Shown: positions 7,953 to 16,438 of the stretch, piece by piece | Layout: each line of letters starts with the position of its first letter | How positions within the stretch are numbered: the first letter of the stretch is position 1 | NCBI GenBank assembly: GCA_016927315.1 | Contig: JAFGMV010000005.1 | Span: 1-38,410 of the forward strand | Origin: Anaerolineales bacterium | GTDB taxonomy: Bacteria; Chloroflexota; Anaerolineae; Anaerolineales; Villigracilaceae | DNA: 38,410 bases | Direction of reading: 5' to 3' | Translations under genes and position numbers: made by a program | Notes under the pieces: model-generated | What the model was told of the DNA's origin: nothing | Seen by the model: only the letters and a program-made list of their open reading frames with translations | The model's database searches: none

Positions 7953-8495
7953 TTCAACCTGTTGTGACCGCCGGGCAATGATGACGATCCAGTGGAAACA
8001 ACCGGCTGTTTGTAAAGTTTGATCCCTGAAATTAAACAATCGTTACGCAGTGACACACCAGCAGGGTCTTTGGGAAATAACCATTAGGACTGGCCCTGCT
8101 GGATGCGTGGTATGGGAATGCGTCCAAATCCGGTCAACGATGTATGCATGAATTCATGCCCTGGTGCGGCTGGTTAACCGGCCTGGACAGCCACCCTGCC
8201 TCACCTATGCAGCCTGGCGGTAAAAGCCATATAGGGCGGCGTTCTCAAGCTCAGTTGGACCAACTTGCTGGTATGGCTGGTCCAGGTTTGTGGCTGGGAC
8301 TGATCAAACTACTGGCTGGGTTGCACCAACTTTATGGCTGATATTCCCCCTGCCAATAGCTGACCATCAGCGTACTTTACCAGGCGCAGCACTATGTCGA
8401 ATTGCGGTTATGATTTTGCTTTCCTGTCGGTGTTTTTTATTCTATAATTCAACCAGAATAGCCTATTTCCATAACGGGTGTTTGGAAAAAATAGT
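7953..8495. other. non-coding gap with one strong hairpin
   Basis: No convincing gene was found in these 543 bases. At 8058-8102, CCAGCAGGGTC pairs with GGCCCTGCTGG over 11 positions (one G-U) across a 23-base loop, but no T run follows. From 8215 to 8340 the sequence is rich in degenerate TGGCTGG and TTGGACCAA-like motifs. A TATAAT at 8443-8448 is a likely -10 for the histidine kinase gene, with only a weak -35. Confidence 0.5.
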
Positions 8496-10265
8496 ATGGA
8501 TCTTAATTTTCAATATATGTTGTTTATGGTAATGGCCCCGGTATCGGTGGTACTGACCATCATTTCATTATATTTCGTACTGCGCCTGACCCCTTCCACA
8601 GAGACCCGAATGCTGGCCATTATGCTGGGCGTGGTCGCCGCCTGGACCATCTCTGATACCCTGGAGCTGGTCGCCCAGACCGAAACCTGGTCGGTCTTTT
8701 GGGCAGCTGTTACCCTGGTGCATTCCTCGCTGGTATCACCGCTGTGGTTGATTTTCTCTATCCGTTTCACAGGCCTGGACAAATGGTTTTCCCGCAGGCG
8801 TATTGCGGCCTTGTTCATTATCCCGGTGATCACGATTATTATGATCCTGACCCACCCGTTTCAAAAATATCTGTGGACCTCCTTTGAATATGTGCGGATC
8901 GGTTATTTGCTTGAAGCAAATATTGGATTGGGTTTCTGGTTCTGGGTCCATGTGACCTATTCATATATCCTTGTTCTGATTGGAACAGGGGTGCTGTTCA
9001 GGAATTACATCAGGACATTTACTTTTTATCGCAGACAGTCTACTTTGATGGTTTTGGGTGCTCTGGCCCCGCTGGTTCTGAACCTGATCAAACTATCGAA
9101 GCTCTTTCCGGGATTCACGCGTGACTTCACGTCAGTTGGCTTTGCGGTTGCCAGTATTGCTTTTGGAGTAGCGGTGGTGCGTTATCGTCTTTTCGACCTG
9201 CGTCCGGTTGCCAGGGACGCAATCATCAACAGCATGGATGATGCAGCAATCAGTATCAATATGCGCGGTCAGGTAGTGGATATCAATCCCGCCGGGCAGC
9301 AGCTTGTGAACCTGACGGCAAATGAAGCCCTTGGTATGCAAATTGAATCGATTTTTCCGGAATGGACTACCTGGATAGAACATGTTGAAACCAGCAAAGG
9401 AATGCGCGTGGAAGTGACCCTTGAAAAAGGGGATCTCCTGTTTTGGTTTGATATGCACTATTCACAGTTGATTGACGAGCGCGGGCAACAATCGGGGTAT
9501 TTGATTGTATTGCGGGATATCACCGACCTCAAGCAAGCGGAAGATTCTCTGAGGGAATATGCCGAAGAGCTCGAATTCAAGAACCGGGAATTGGATGCCT
9601 ATGCCCATACGGTGGCGCATGATTTGAAAAATCCACTTGCGACCATCCTTGGGGCGAGTGAATTGTTGATCACAGCAGAAGAGAAGGATGAATTCCCACC
9701 TGCGTTGGTTATGAGTATTGAAATTATTATTCGCAATACCAGGCGCATGAATAATATTATCGATGAGCTTTTGTTATTATCGAAGATCAGGAAGCAACAG
9801 GAAATCAAGACGGCTGTTTTGGATATGTCGCAAATCGTAAATGTTACCCTTGACCGTTTGAAGGGTTTGATCGATGAATTCAGGCCGGAAGTAACGACCC
9901 CTCCGAATTGGCCGGAGGCCGTCGGTTATGCTCCTTGGGTTGAGGAAATTTTAGCCAACTATGTCAGTAACGCGATTAAATATGGCGGCAATCCGGCCAG
10001 GGTTGAATTAGGCGCAGAACCGGTCAGCGATAAAGGACGCAGTATGGTCCGGTTCTACGTCCGGGATCAGGGGGTGGGGATCGATCCCAAAAAGCAGCCC
10101 AATCTTTTCCAGCTTTTTACGCAGTTGGATCATACCCGGACCCAGGGGCATGGTCTGGGTTTGTCGATTGTCAAGCGAATTGTAACCCGGCTGGATGGAG
10201 ATGTAGGGGTGGAAAGCCAGCCGGGAAAAGGGAGTACCTTCTGGTTTACCCTGCCGCGGGCTTGA
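8496..10265 (+). CDS. membrane sensor histidine kinase (7TM N-terminus, PAS, HisKA, HATPase_c)
   Basis: The 589-residue protein starts with about seven hydrophobic segments (about 8-225), as in the histidine-kinase N-terminal 7TM domain. A PAS domain follows (about 228-345; DAIINSMDDAAISIN, then INPAGQQLVNLTANEALG). The dimerisation helix carries the phospho-acceptor His375 in AHTVAHDLKNPLA. The ATPase domain has an N box (NYVSNAIKYGG), G1 (DQGVGID), an F box (LFQLFTQLD) and G2 (GHGLGLSIVKR), all intact, so it should autophosphorylate. No response regulator is adjacent, so the partner lies elsewhere. A GTG at 8478 is in frame, but the ATG at 8496 has the better upstream GGA and spacing. Confidence 0.9.
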   Translation: MDLNFQYMLFMVMAPVSVVLTIISLYFVLRLTPSTETRMLAIMLGVVAAWTISDTLELVAQTETWSVFWAAVTLVHSSLVSPLWLIFSIRFTGLDKWFSRRRIAALFIIPVITIIMILTHPFQKYLWTSFEYVRIGYLLEANIGLGFWFWVHVTYSYILVLIGTGVLFRNYIRTFTFYRRQSTLMVLGALAPLVLNLIKLSKLFPGFTRDFTSVGFAVASIAFGVAVVRYRLFDLRPVARDAIINSMDDAAISINMRGQVVDINPAGQQLVNLTANEALGMQIESIFPEWTTWIEHVETSKGMRVEVTLEKGDLLFWFDMHYSQLIDERGQQSGYLIVLRDITDLKQAEDSLREYAEELEFKNRELDAYAHTVAHDLKNPLATILGASELLITAEEKDEFPPALVMSIEIIIRNTRRMNNIIDELLLLSKIRKQQEIKTAVLDMSQIVNVTLDRLKGLIDEFRPEVTTPPNWPEAVGYAPWVEEILANYVSNAIKYGGNPARVELGAEPVSDKGRSMVRFYVRDQGVGIDPKKQPNLFQLFTQLDHTRTQGHGLGLSIVKRIVTRLDGDVGVESQPGKGSTFWFTLPRA

Positions 10266-10328
10266 TATGAGATCTTCATGAAATTGGGGTAAACCGACCT
10301 GGTGCAGCCCACAACGCATTGGTTGATG

Positions 10329-10866
10329 TTATTTTTTCCGTATGTCTACTGCACCGGCAAGCCGGGACAATCGATTCCATATACCGGCAAGGATGAAGGT
10401 TTGTGAAACCAGAAGAAACAAAGACCACCAATCCTGGAAGCTCGAAGTGAGCATTGGACGAAATATGACTTTCACAAGCAAAAGCAGGAGCAAGGATAAG
10501 CCGTACAGCATAAACAGGACCCGTGTTTTCCGGAAACCCATTGTTACCGCGCTCGCGAAAGCTTAGAATATGTTACGGGTATTTTCCAATACGGCCAGCC
10601 GGTGGGGATAATCAAGAACGATAAGCCAGGGGGTGAATACCAGAAAGATCAGTGGAACCAGAAACCAGGGTGTCCAGTTACCGGCCATGGCAGTCAATGT
10701 CAGCGTCAGCGTGATCAAACCGGTAATCCCGGTATCTGGGAGACAAATCCCAGCAGTAGATAGACCAGTAGAAAAGCCCCAAGCCAATGCCAGCATCCCA
10801 ACAGAAAGCGTCTCCAGGAAAAGCGTTCAGGCTTTTCGATATAGGTCAGTAATATGCTGCCCGATT
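10329..10866 (-). pseudogene. decayed multi-TM membrane protein gene
   Basis: Three hydrophobic stretches in two frames line up as one membrane protein. The first frame (from about 10866) reads TYIEKPERFSWRRFLLGCW, then GAFLLVYLLLGF, and stops near 10727. The second, one frame over, continues through GNWTPWFLVPLIFLVFTPWL and HRLAVLENTRNIF to a TAA at 10563-10565. The same frame then resumes AFASAVTMGFRKTRVLFMLYG and ends IRKK at 10329. One frameshift and one nonsense codon therefore separate the pieces. The upstream end overlaps the methyltransferase stop, and no ATG was found there, so the 5' part may also be lost. Similar long hydrophobic proteins of unknown function occur in Chloroflexota. 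Family assignment is uncertain. Confidence 0.55.
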
Positions 10867-11508
10867 ATTTCTTCTTTTTTTTGCAAATAGATAGGCTCGT
10901 ACGGTTTCTGATTCTATATTCGGATCTGGTTGGCGAGTGATACTTTCTGTGATTTCAAAGCCTGCTTCGAGCAGCCAGCTTTCCATGTCTTTCACCTGGA
11001 AATAGATAAAATCGAGATTCACCGGTTTCTCCCACCATTCATCAAGATGGAGGACTTCGTTTCCGGTGTGGAACGCCAGCAGCAGCGTACCGCCGGGTAT
11101 TAGTTTCCGGTGCATTTCCTTCAGGGCTTGAACAACCTGGGTGTGGGGGAAATGGATAATACAGTAAAAGGCTGCGATGCCTCCCCAGCAATTGTCCGGT
11201 TTGGGTAGTGCAAGCATATCGCCAGTGCGGAATTCGATTCCGGGATTAAGGTTTTTAGCCACTGAGATCATTTGAGGCGACAGGTCTACTCCCAGTGTAT
11301 CTACGCCTTTCCTGTGCAGGTAGCGGGCGATTTGCCCCGACCCACAGCCCAGGTCGCAGATCGGTCCGAGGGCTCCTGCCTGGAGAGTAAGCCGGTCAAG
11401 GCGCTCCCGGTCGAATGGTTTGTCGTCCATTTCATCCTTGAAACGCTCTGCATATTCGGCAGCTACTTTATTGTAGGAGGATTGTGTTTTTAGGGAGTCG
11501 TTTGTCAT
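10846..11508 (-). CDS. class I SAM-dependent methyltransferase
   Basis: The 220-residue enzyme has a Rossmann-type methyltransferase fold. Motif I is ICDLGCGSGQIARYL (about 50-64), binding the methionine part of S-adenosylmethionine. The acidic residue at the end of strand 2 is in TLGVDLSPQMI, motif II-like sequence is FRTGDMLALP, and a motif III-like segment is LIPGGTLLLAFH. It belongs to the broad Methyltransf_25/11 group; the substrate cannot be inferred. The start is ATG with a weak ribosome-binding site. It lies downstream of the metG terminator on the same strand, so it probably has its own promoter, which I could not identify. The C-terminal Lys/Arg-rich tail runs into the decayed membrane gene. 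Confidence 0.85.
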   Translation of the reverse strand: MTNDSLKTQSSYNKVAAEYAERFKDEMDDKPFDRERLDRLTLQAGALGPICDLGCGSGQIARYLHRKGVDTLGVDLSPQMISVAKNLNPGIEFRTGDMLALPKPDNCWGGIAAFYCIIHFPHTQVVQALKEMHRKLIPGGTLLLAFHTGNEVLHLDEWWEKPVNLDFIYFQVKDMESWLLEAGFEITESITRQPDPNIESETVRAYLFAKKRRNNRAAYY

Positions 11509-11577
11509 CTACAAGTCATCATCTGGAAGCACAGCTGACCATACGGTTGGAAGACAGCCATAAAGTATTCCGGTGTT

Positions 11578-11607
11578 AAAAAGAAGGGCCGGAATAAATC
11601 CTGCCCT
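11578..11607 (-). terminator. intrinsic terminator of metG
   Basis: On the minus strand AGGGC (11607-11603) and GCCCT (11589-11585), with inner GGA/TCC pairs around a TTTAT loop, are followed by TCTTTTT. It lies just past the metG stop at 11619. Confidence 0.65.
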
Positions 11608-11618
11608 GGTGTGGTCTT

Positions 11619-13403
11619 CTAATTGCCCAGCCTGGTGCGTTCTTCTTCAACCAGACTCTCATCCAGCTTTTTGAACAACGGTTCCGGTTGGTTGAACGGG
11701 GCGCCAGGCTGCAGCTGGCTGGGTTTCCATTGTGGTTCGTTAATGCCTTTATACCGTAACCCGGTATGGCTGCCGAGGTTGTCCTCGATATCTTCGACAT
11801 ATTGTTCACCAAAGAGCGGGGTCTTATAGCCGAAGAAGTCATGCAGCCGGGAGGAGGTGTGGGGGAGAATGGGGGCAAAGATGATCTTCAGGGAGTCGAT
11901 TGCCTTCAGGGCTGTATAAACAGTTTTGGCCGCTTCATCCTTGTCGATCTTTACCTGTTTCCAGGGGGCCGTCAAGTCCAGGTATTGGTTTACGGTGGTG
12001 GCAAGTTTCATGGCTTCTGACAGTGCGGCGCGCAGCTTGACCCCATCCAGCAAGGCGCCGACAGTATTGAAACCCTCTTCAATGGTCTTCAGCAGTTCTC
12101 TGTCGACCTCCCGCAGGCTGGCAGGGTCAACATCCGGAATGTGTCCTTCCCAGTTTTTATGGCAGAACGACAGTACGCGGTTGGCCAGATTGCCCCAATT
12201 GGCCACCAGTTCGTTGTTGTTGCGTGCAACGAATTCAGCCCAATCCCAGTCACTGTCCTTCATCTCGGGCATGTTGACGGTCAGGTAATACCGCAGTGCA
12301 TCGGCATCATAGCGTGTCAGGGCATCGTTGCCCCAAACCGCCCAATTACGGCTGCCGCTGATCTTTTGCTTTTCGAGATTCATAAACTGGTTTGCAGGAA
12401 CATCATAAGGCAGGGTAAGTTCAGCTTCCTTCCCGGTGAAGATTTTCATAAACTGTGCGCCCACACCCATTAATTCGGCCGGCCACAGGGACGTATGGAA
12501 AAAGATGTTGTCTTTCCCGATGAAGTAGAAAGCACGTGCATCAGGATTGTTCCACCAATCCCGCCATGCATCCGGAAGACCCGATACCTGTCCCCATTCG
12601 ACCGAAGCGGAAAGATAACCGATGACCGCCTCAAACCAGACATACAGGCATTTCCCTTGCCAGCCTTCTACGGGGACAGGGATACCCCAATCGAGATCAC
12701 GGGTGATTGGGCGTGGCTTTAGTCCTTCTGATTCGATTTTTCCCAACGATTCACCGATAACGGTCTCGCGCATATGGTCTTTGCGGGCTCGCAAGAACTC
12801 GACTACGTCCGGTTCGAGTTTTGAGAGGTCAATATAGAAGTGTTCTGTTTCACGAAGTTCAAGTGAGCCGTCACCGGTTTTCGCTTTGGGGTTGATCAGT
12901 TTTTCGGGTTCCAGAACATTACCACAGTGATCGCATTGGTCGGAGCGGGCGCCCTCAGATTGACAGATATAGCAGGTGCCTTCTACATAGCGGTCTGGCA
13001 GGAACTTTCCGGCTGTTGGTGAGTACCACTGCATTGATTTTTGTGTATAAAGAAAACCGTTCTCTTTTAATGCCAGGAAGATCGCCTGGGAGACTTTAAA
13101 ATGGTTTTCGGTGTGGGTGGTGGTAAACAGATCGTATGTAATCCCATACCCCTTGAATAATTCAATGAAGCTATTATGAAATCCCTTGTAGACATCTTCA
13201 ACGGACTTGTTCTCGGCATCTGCCCGCAGGGTGACTGGTGTCCCGTGCGAATCGGTCCCGGATACCATCAGAACACGATTCCCTTTCAGTCGATGATAAC
13301 GGGCAACAATATCACCGGGCAAGTGTGAACCGGTAATATTCCCCACGTGAATATCGGCGTTTGCGTAAGGCCAGGCGATCGCAATAAGAATGTTTTCAGG
13401 CAT
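11619..13403 (-). CDS. metG: methionyl-tRNA synthetase
   Basis: The 594-residue enzyme charges initiator and elongator tRNA-Met with methionine using ATP. The HIGH-type signature is HVGN in PYANADIHVGNITG near the N-terminus. Zinc ligands lie in CYICQSEG and CDHCGN. The KMSKS-type loop is KISGS in EKQKISGSRNWAVW. A helical anticodon-binding domain follows. No C-terminal EMAP/Trbp111 tRNA-binding domain is present. ATG 13403 is chosen over the GTG at 13409 because GGAG stands five bases before it, whereas the GTG abuts the GGAG. Upstream lies a Met-codon leader ORF with a terminator, so expression is probably tuned by methionyl-tRNA supply. A terminator follows the gene. Confidence 0.96.
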   Translation of the reverse strand: MPENILIAIAWPYANADIHVGNITGSHLPGDIVARYHRLKGNRVLMVSGTDSHGTPVTLRADAENKSVEDVYKGFHNSFIELFKGYGITYDLFTTTHTENHFKVSQAIFLALKENGFLYTQKSMQWYSPTAGKFLPDRYVEGTCYICQSEGARSDQCDHCGNVLEPEKLINPKAKTGDGSLELRETEHFYIDLSKLEPDVVEFLRARKDHMRETVIGESLGKIESEGLKPRPITRDLDWGIPVPVEGWQGKCLYVWFEAVIGYLSASVEWGQVSGLPDAWRDWWNNPDARAFYFIGKDNIFFHTSLWPAELMGVGAQFMKIFTGKEAELTLPYDVPANQFMNLEKQKISGSRNWAVWGNDALTRYDADALRYYLTVNMPEMKDSDWDWAEFVARNNNELVANWGNLANRVLSFCHKNWEGHIPDVDPASLREVDRELLKTIEEGFNTVGALLDGVKLRAALSEAMKLATTVNQYLDLTAPWKQVKIDKDEAAKTVYTALKAIDSLKIIFAPILPHTSSRLHDFFGYKTPLFGEQYVEDIEDNLGSHTGLRYKGINEPQWKPSQLQPGAPFNQPEPLFKKLDESLVEEERTRLGN

Positions 13404-13435
13404 AATCACTCCATAAACGCATAATAAAGTCCTTC

Positions 13436-13467
13436 AAAAAAAAGACTGTCCGGTTTGGCGGACAGCC
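13436..13467 (-). terminator. attenuator terminator in the metG leader
   Basis: On the minus strand CTGTCCG (13465-13459), loop CCAAAC, and CGGACAG (13452-13446) form a perfect seven-pair stem. It extends to nine with a G-U and a G-C pair, and after TC is followed by eight T (13443-13436). It stands 33 bases upstream of the metG ATG, so transcription must read through it to express metG. Confidence 0.85.
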
Positions 13468-13495
13468 TGATTGGGAAGATCGCGAAGGGTAAGCG

Positions 13496-13591
13496 TTATT
13501 CTTCCACAACTGTCCGGGCGCGGCTGTACATGTCCATAGGCATCATAGACATCAGAGCAGAGCGTAGCAAGAGGAAGGATATGTTTCTCAT
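13496..13591 (-). CDS. Met-rich leader peptide of the metG attenuator
   Basis: A 31-codon ORF (ATG 13591-13589, TAA 13498-13496) has Met at 1, 14, 16, 17, 19 and 21, so five of eight consecutive codons are ATG (MSMMPMDM). No protein function is needed; the likely role is to make ribosomes pause when methionyl-tRNA is scarce. The sequence CGGACAG (13516-13510), 12 bases past the last Met codon and 11 before the stop, can pair with the 5' arm of the terminator. A ribosome paused at the Met codons leaves it free, while one that reaches the stop covers it. The promoter's predicted start falls at about 13592 or 13591, so this mRNA would be leaderless, with no ribosome-binding site. Absence from standard annotation would be expected at this length. 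Confidence 0.75.
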   Translation of the reverse strand: MRNISFLLLRSALMSMMPMDMYSRARTVVEE

Positions 13592-13598
13592 TGAGGTT

Positions 13599-13627
13599 AG
13601 TTTAGTCAATCAAAAGAGTGTTGTCAA
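13599..13627 (-). promoter_or_regulatory. promoter of the metG leader
   Basis: TTGACA (13627-13622), exactly 17 bases, then TAAACT (13604-13599) on the minus strand form a near-consensus sigma70-type promoter. It begins seven bases past the sigA stop codon. The predicted start is the A just before, or the A of, the leader ATG. Confidence 0.8.
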
Positions 13628-13633
13628 GGTCCG

Positions 13634-14803
13634 TTACAGGTAATCTTTGAGCTGCCTGGCCCTGCGCGGGTGCCGCAAGCGTCTCAAAGCCCTGCCCTCG
13701 ATCTGACGAATACGTTCACGTGTCAGGCCGAATTTCTGGCCGACTTCTTCCAGGGTATAACTGGTGCCGTCATCGAGGCCAAAGCGCAGGCGCAGGATGC
13801 GAGCCTCCCTTGGAGAAAGGCTGGCAAGCACTTCTTCTAATTTTTCTTTCAACATGGTCTGGTAAGCGCTTTGAAGCGGGGTGGGACTGAACTCATCTTC
13901 GACAAAATGGCCCAATTCAGAGTCTTCATCATCGCCAACCGGGCTTTCCAGGGATAGGGGCAGCCAGGATACTTTCATAATCCATTGTACTTTATTGACC
14001 GGGAGTTTTAATGCTTTCGCCAGCTCTTCTGTGGTTGGCTGACGTCCCAGCCTTTGTTCCAGTTCGTGATTGAGTTTGTACATCTGCCGGATGCGATCGA
14101 TCATATGAACCGGTACGCGAATTGTACGCGCCTGGTCGGCAATCGAACGAGTAATTGTCTGCCGGATCCACCAGGTGGCATAAGTTGAAAAGCGAAAACC
14201 TCTGTGGTAATCGAATTTCTCAACAGCCTTCATCAACCCCAGGTTGCCTTCTTGAATCAAATCCAGGAAATGGACGCCGCGTCCCATATAACGTTTGGCG
14301 ATACTGACAACCAGTCTGGTGTTGGCTTTGATGAGATGTTCCCGGGCAGAAAGTCCATCCTGAATAAGGGCTTCCAATTCACGTCGTCTGGGCGGCGATT
14401 TGCGCCCCTGCTTGATCAGTTCCTTTTTCGCCAGGCGGCCCTGTTCAATGCGTATGGCGATATCAAGCTCCTCTTCCACACTCAGCAGAGGTACGCGCGA
14501 CATCTCTTTTAAATACATCCCGATTGTGTCATCACTCGAGATTGTATCAATTACCAAGCCTTCATCTTCAAGCAGTGCTTCATCGCTGGTTGCTTCTGTG
14601 TCCAGTTCCCCCTCCGGATCGACCACATCAACGCCGCGGCGGCGTAAAGCCATCAGGATGACGCTCAATCGTTCCGCATCCCTGCTGGCATCTGGAAAGA
14701 CCTCCATCAGATCATCGGTGGTCAAATAGCCCTGGATACCGGCCTTTTCAAGCAGCATATCCATGGCTACGGTCTTTCTATTTTGTCGTCTTGCGTGTCC
14801 CAA
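13634..14803 (-). CDS. sigA: primary-type RNA polymerase sigma factor (RpoD/SigA)
   Basis: The 389-residue protein has all parts of a group 1 sigma factor. A region 1.1-like N-terminus is followed by region 1.2 ([18 protein letters not shown]) and region 2 with [20 protein letters not shown] and [14 protein letters not shown] for core binding and -10 melting. Region 3 follows ([20 protein letters not shown]), then region 4.2 with the helix-turn-helix [20 protein letters not shown] that reads the -35. The start is TTG, backed by AGGAGG at 14815-14810; the next in-frame ATG is residue 14 and lacks such a site. It is second in an operon with yceD, whose promoter at 15382-15410 matches the consensus such a factor should read. 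Confidence 0.95.
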   Translation of the reverse strand: MGHARRQNRKTVAMDMLLEKAGIQGYLTTDDLMEVFPDASRDAERLSVILMALRRRGVDVVDPEGELDTEATSDEALLEDEGLVIDTISSDDTIGMYLKEMSRVPLLSVEEELDIAIRIEQGRLAKKELIKQGRKSPPRRRELEALIQDGLSAREHLIKANTRLVVSIAKRYMGRGVHFLDLIQEGNLGLMKAVEKFDYHRGFRFSTYATWWIRQTITRSIADQARTIRVPVHMIDRIRQMYKLNHELEQRLGRQPTTEELAKALKLPVNKVQWIMKVSWLPLSLESPVGDDEDSELGHFVEDEFSPTPLQSAYQTMLKEKLEEVLASLSPREARILRLRFGLDDGTSYTLEEVGQKFGLTRERIRQIEGRALRRLRHPRRARQLKDYL

Positions 14804-14838
14804 GCAACCCTCCTGGCATCAAGACGACGCTTTAAGAA

Positions 14839-15351
14839 TCAATTGTCCAGCAATTCCTTCAGCGTCGAGAATGGCGATTCTCCGACCTCGGGCCGATGGC
14901 CGCAGTCTTTTTCGTTCAGATCGTTGCCGCAGACAGTACAAAGCCCCTTGCAATCAGGCTTGCAAACGGGGCTGATGGGAACCTCCAACAGGCAGTACTC
15001 TCGTACCAAAGTTTCCAGATCGATATGTGCATCTTCAGGCAGGATCAGTTCTGATTCGGTAACGGATTTTTGATTGAAGGCGTATAACTCTGTCATTGTC
15101 CAGTGAAGTTGATGCTGGTAGTCATTAAGACAACGCACACATTCCAGTTGCGTAGTTGCTTCAAAGTCGGCCTGGACGAGCAGTCCTTGCGGGGTGCGTC
15201 CAATATTGGCGGTTCCGGTGAAACCTGTCAGGAAAAGATCATTGTCAATCCGGATTTCAGGGAACTCGAAATCGAAATTACGATTGTAACCAACCGGTTG
15301 GTTGACAATGAAGCCGACGTTAAGTCTGAATGGACGGCGAGGCATTGACAC
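14839..15351 (-). CDS. yceD: YceD family (DUF177) protein
   Basis: This protein of about 170 residues belongs to the YceD/DUF177 family, linked in many bacteria to 23S rRNA maturation and often next to rpmF. Visible marks are the core CVRCLNDY (about 76-83) and a C-terminal Cys cluster CKPDCKGLCTVCG, probably metal-binding, followed by DCGHRP. Here rpmF is not adjacent; the gene instead shares a transcript with sigA, 35 bases downstream, tying a ribosome-biogenesis gene to the main sigma factor. The start is GTG 15351 (AGG nine bases upstream); ATG 15345 two codons later is an alternative. Confidence 0.85.
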   Translation of the reverse strand: MSMPRRPFRLNVGFIVNQPVGYNRNFDFEFPEIRIDNDLFLTGFTGTANIGRTPQGLLVQADFEATTQLECVRCLNDYQHQLHWTMTELYAFNQKSVTESELILPEDAHIDLETLVREYCLLEVPISPVCKPDCKGLCTVCGNDLNEKDCGHRPEVGESPFSTLKELLDN

Positions 15352-15381
15352 TGTGATTAACCTGTAAAGAAATATTGATTT

Positions 15382-15410
15382 ATTCTAGCACAAGGGACTC
15401 TGTGCGTCAA
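15382..15410 (-). promoter_or_regulatory. promoter of the yceD-sigA operon
   Basis: TTGACG (15410-15405), a 17-base spacer and TAGAAT (15387-15382) on the minus strand. The predicted start is near 15375, giving a short leader of about 24 bases. Confidence 0.8.
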
Positions 15411-15472
15411 GATTTTTTGCGTATAGTCGTGATTTGACCCGTTGGAAGCGTTTCAAAACTGGCAGGCTGCCG

Positions 15473-16438
15473 CTAAATCTGACGGTCGATAATATAGTTC
15501 GCCAGGTTAATAAGCGCCTCCCGTTCTTGTCCTGGCGGGCATTTCTCCAGTTTTTCCAGAGCTCGCTCAACAAAATCGCGTGCGTTTTGCATTGCTCTTG
15601 GGATTGCGTCACTGGTTCGAATGGACTCAACCAGGATTTGCATGGTTTCTTTGTCCTGCCATTGGCCTTTTTGCAGGACAAGCACGTTTGGATCTTTGGG
15701 ATTGTTCTCTGCGTAGTAAATTGCCGGGAGGGTGATAAGTCCCTGGAGGAGATCAGAACCAACCGGTTTGCCTACAGATGATTGGTTGCTGGTGAAATCG
15801 AGAATGTCATCAATGATCTGGAAAGCCATCCCGATCTCATACCCGAAGGCACGCATATCCTCAACAACGTTTTCGTCCACCGAGCTGACCATTGCTGCCC
15901 CGCGGGTGGACATTTCGAACAGGGAAGCTGTCTTGGCATAAATCCGCTGACAATAGTTGTCTTTGCTTATCAACCCGCGAGCTGCGAACATCTGGGTCAG
16001 TTCACCATTAACGATCGTGGCCAGGGTTTCAGCAAATAACCGCATCAATTGGATATTATCTGTTTCTGCAGCCAGCTTGGCTGCGCGCGAGAACAGGAAA
16101 TCCCCGGTCAATACAGTTGCCGATGATGACCATTTTGCATTCAACGTGGGGATCCCTCGCCGCAGCAGTGCACCATCGATCAGATCATCGTGAACCAGGG
16201 TTGCAGTGTGCAGCAGTTCCACTGCAGCGGCCATGGTGATCAATCTGTCGGGATCAGCGCCCAGCATGTTCCCGATAAGCAGTACGATTGTTGGGCGTAT
16301 GCGTTTTCCGCCCGCAAAGGTCAGGTGTTCAAGAGCAGCCTGTAAGTTGGAATGTCGGTCGATTCCCTGTTCCAACATACGCGCTTCTACCAGATTGATC
16401 TGGTCTTGAACGGGAGAAAAGAAGGTGACGATATTCAA
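15473..16438 (-). CDS. polyprenyl diphosphate synthase (long-chain trans-isoprenyl type)
   Basis: The 321-residue enzyme adds isopentenyl diphosphate units to an allylic diphosphate to make a long trans-prenyl chain, normally for quinone side chains. The first aspartate-rich motif is DDLID (84-88), followed by LRRGIPTLNAKW. The second is DDILD (210-214) in FQIIDDILDFT, followed by VGKPVGSDLLQG. Length and motifs fit the octaprenyl/heptaprenyl/solanesyl group; chain length cannot be read off. Its ATG overlaps the tatD stop by four bases (16435-16438), indicating translational coupling, and it is last in a pgm-tatD-prenyl synthase operon. Confidence 0.9.
   Translation of the reverse strand: MNIVTFFSPVQDQINLVEARMLEQGIDRHSNLQAALEHLTFAGGKRIRPTIVLLIGNMLGADPDRLITMAAAVELLHTATLVHDDLIDGALLRRGIPTLNAKWSSSATVLTGDFLFSRAAKLAAETDNIQLMRLFAETLATIVNGELTQMFAARGLISKDNYCQRIYAKTASLFEMSTRGAAMVSSVDENVVEDMRAFGYEIGMAFQIIDDILDFTSNQSSVGKPVGSDLLQGLITLPAIYYAENNPKDPNVLVLQKGQWQDKETMQILVESIRTSDAIPRAMQNARDFVERALEKLEKCPPGQEREALINLANYIIDRQI

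Noticed and set aside
8144-8341. 65-residue plus-strand ORF in the gap before the histidine kinase
   Set aside because: No ribosome-binding site, no recognisable family, and composition dominated by degenerate TGGCTGG motifs.
13436-13598. T-box riboswitch upstream of metG
   Set aside because: The conserved T-box antiterminator sequence (AGGGTGG followed by ACCGCG) is absent and the leader is too short. The Met-codon ORF and paired arms explain the region better.
13455-13643. 62-residue plus-strand ORF between metG and sigA
   Set aside because: It begins with a TTG inside the terminator loop, has no ribosome-binding site, and is the antisense of the metG leader ORF and promoter.
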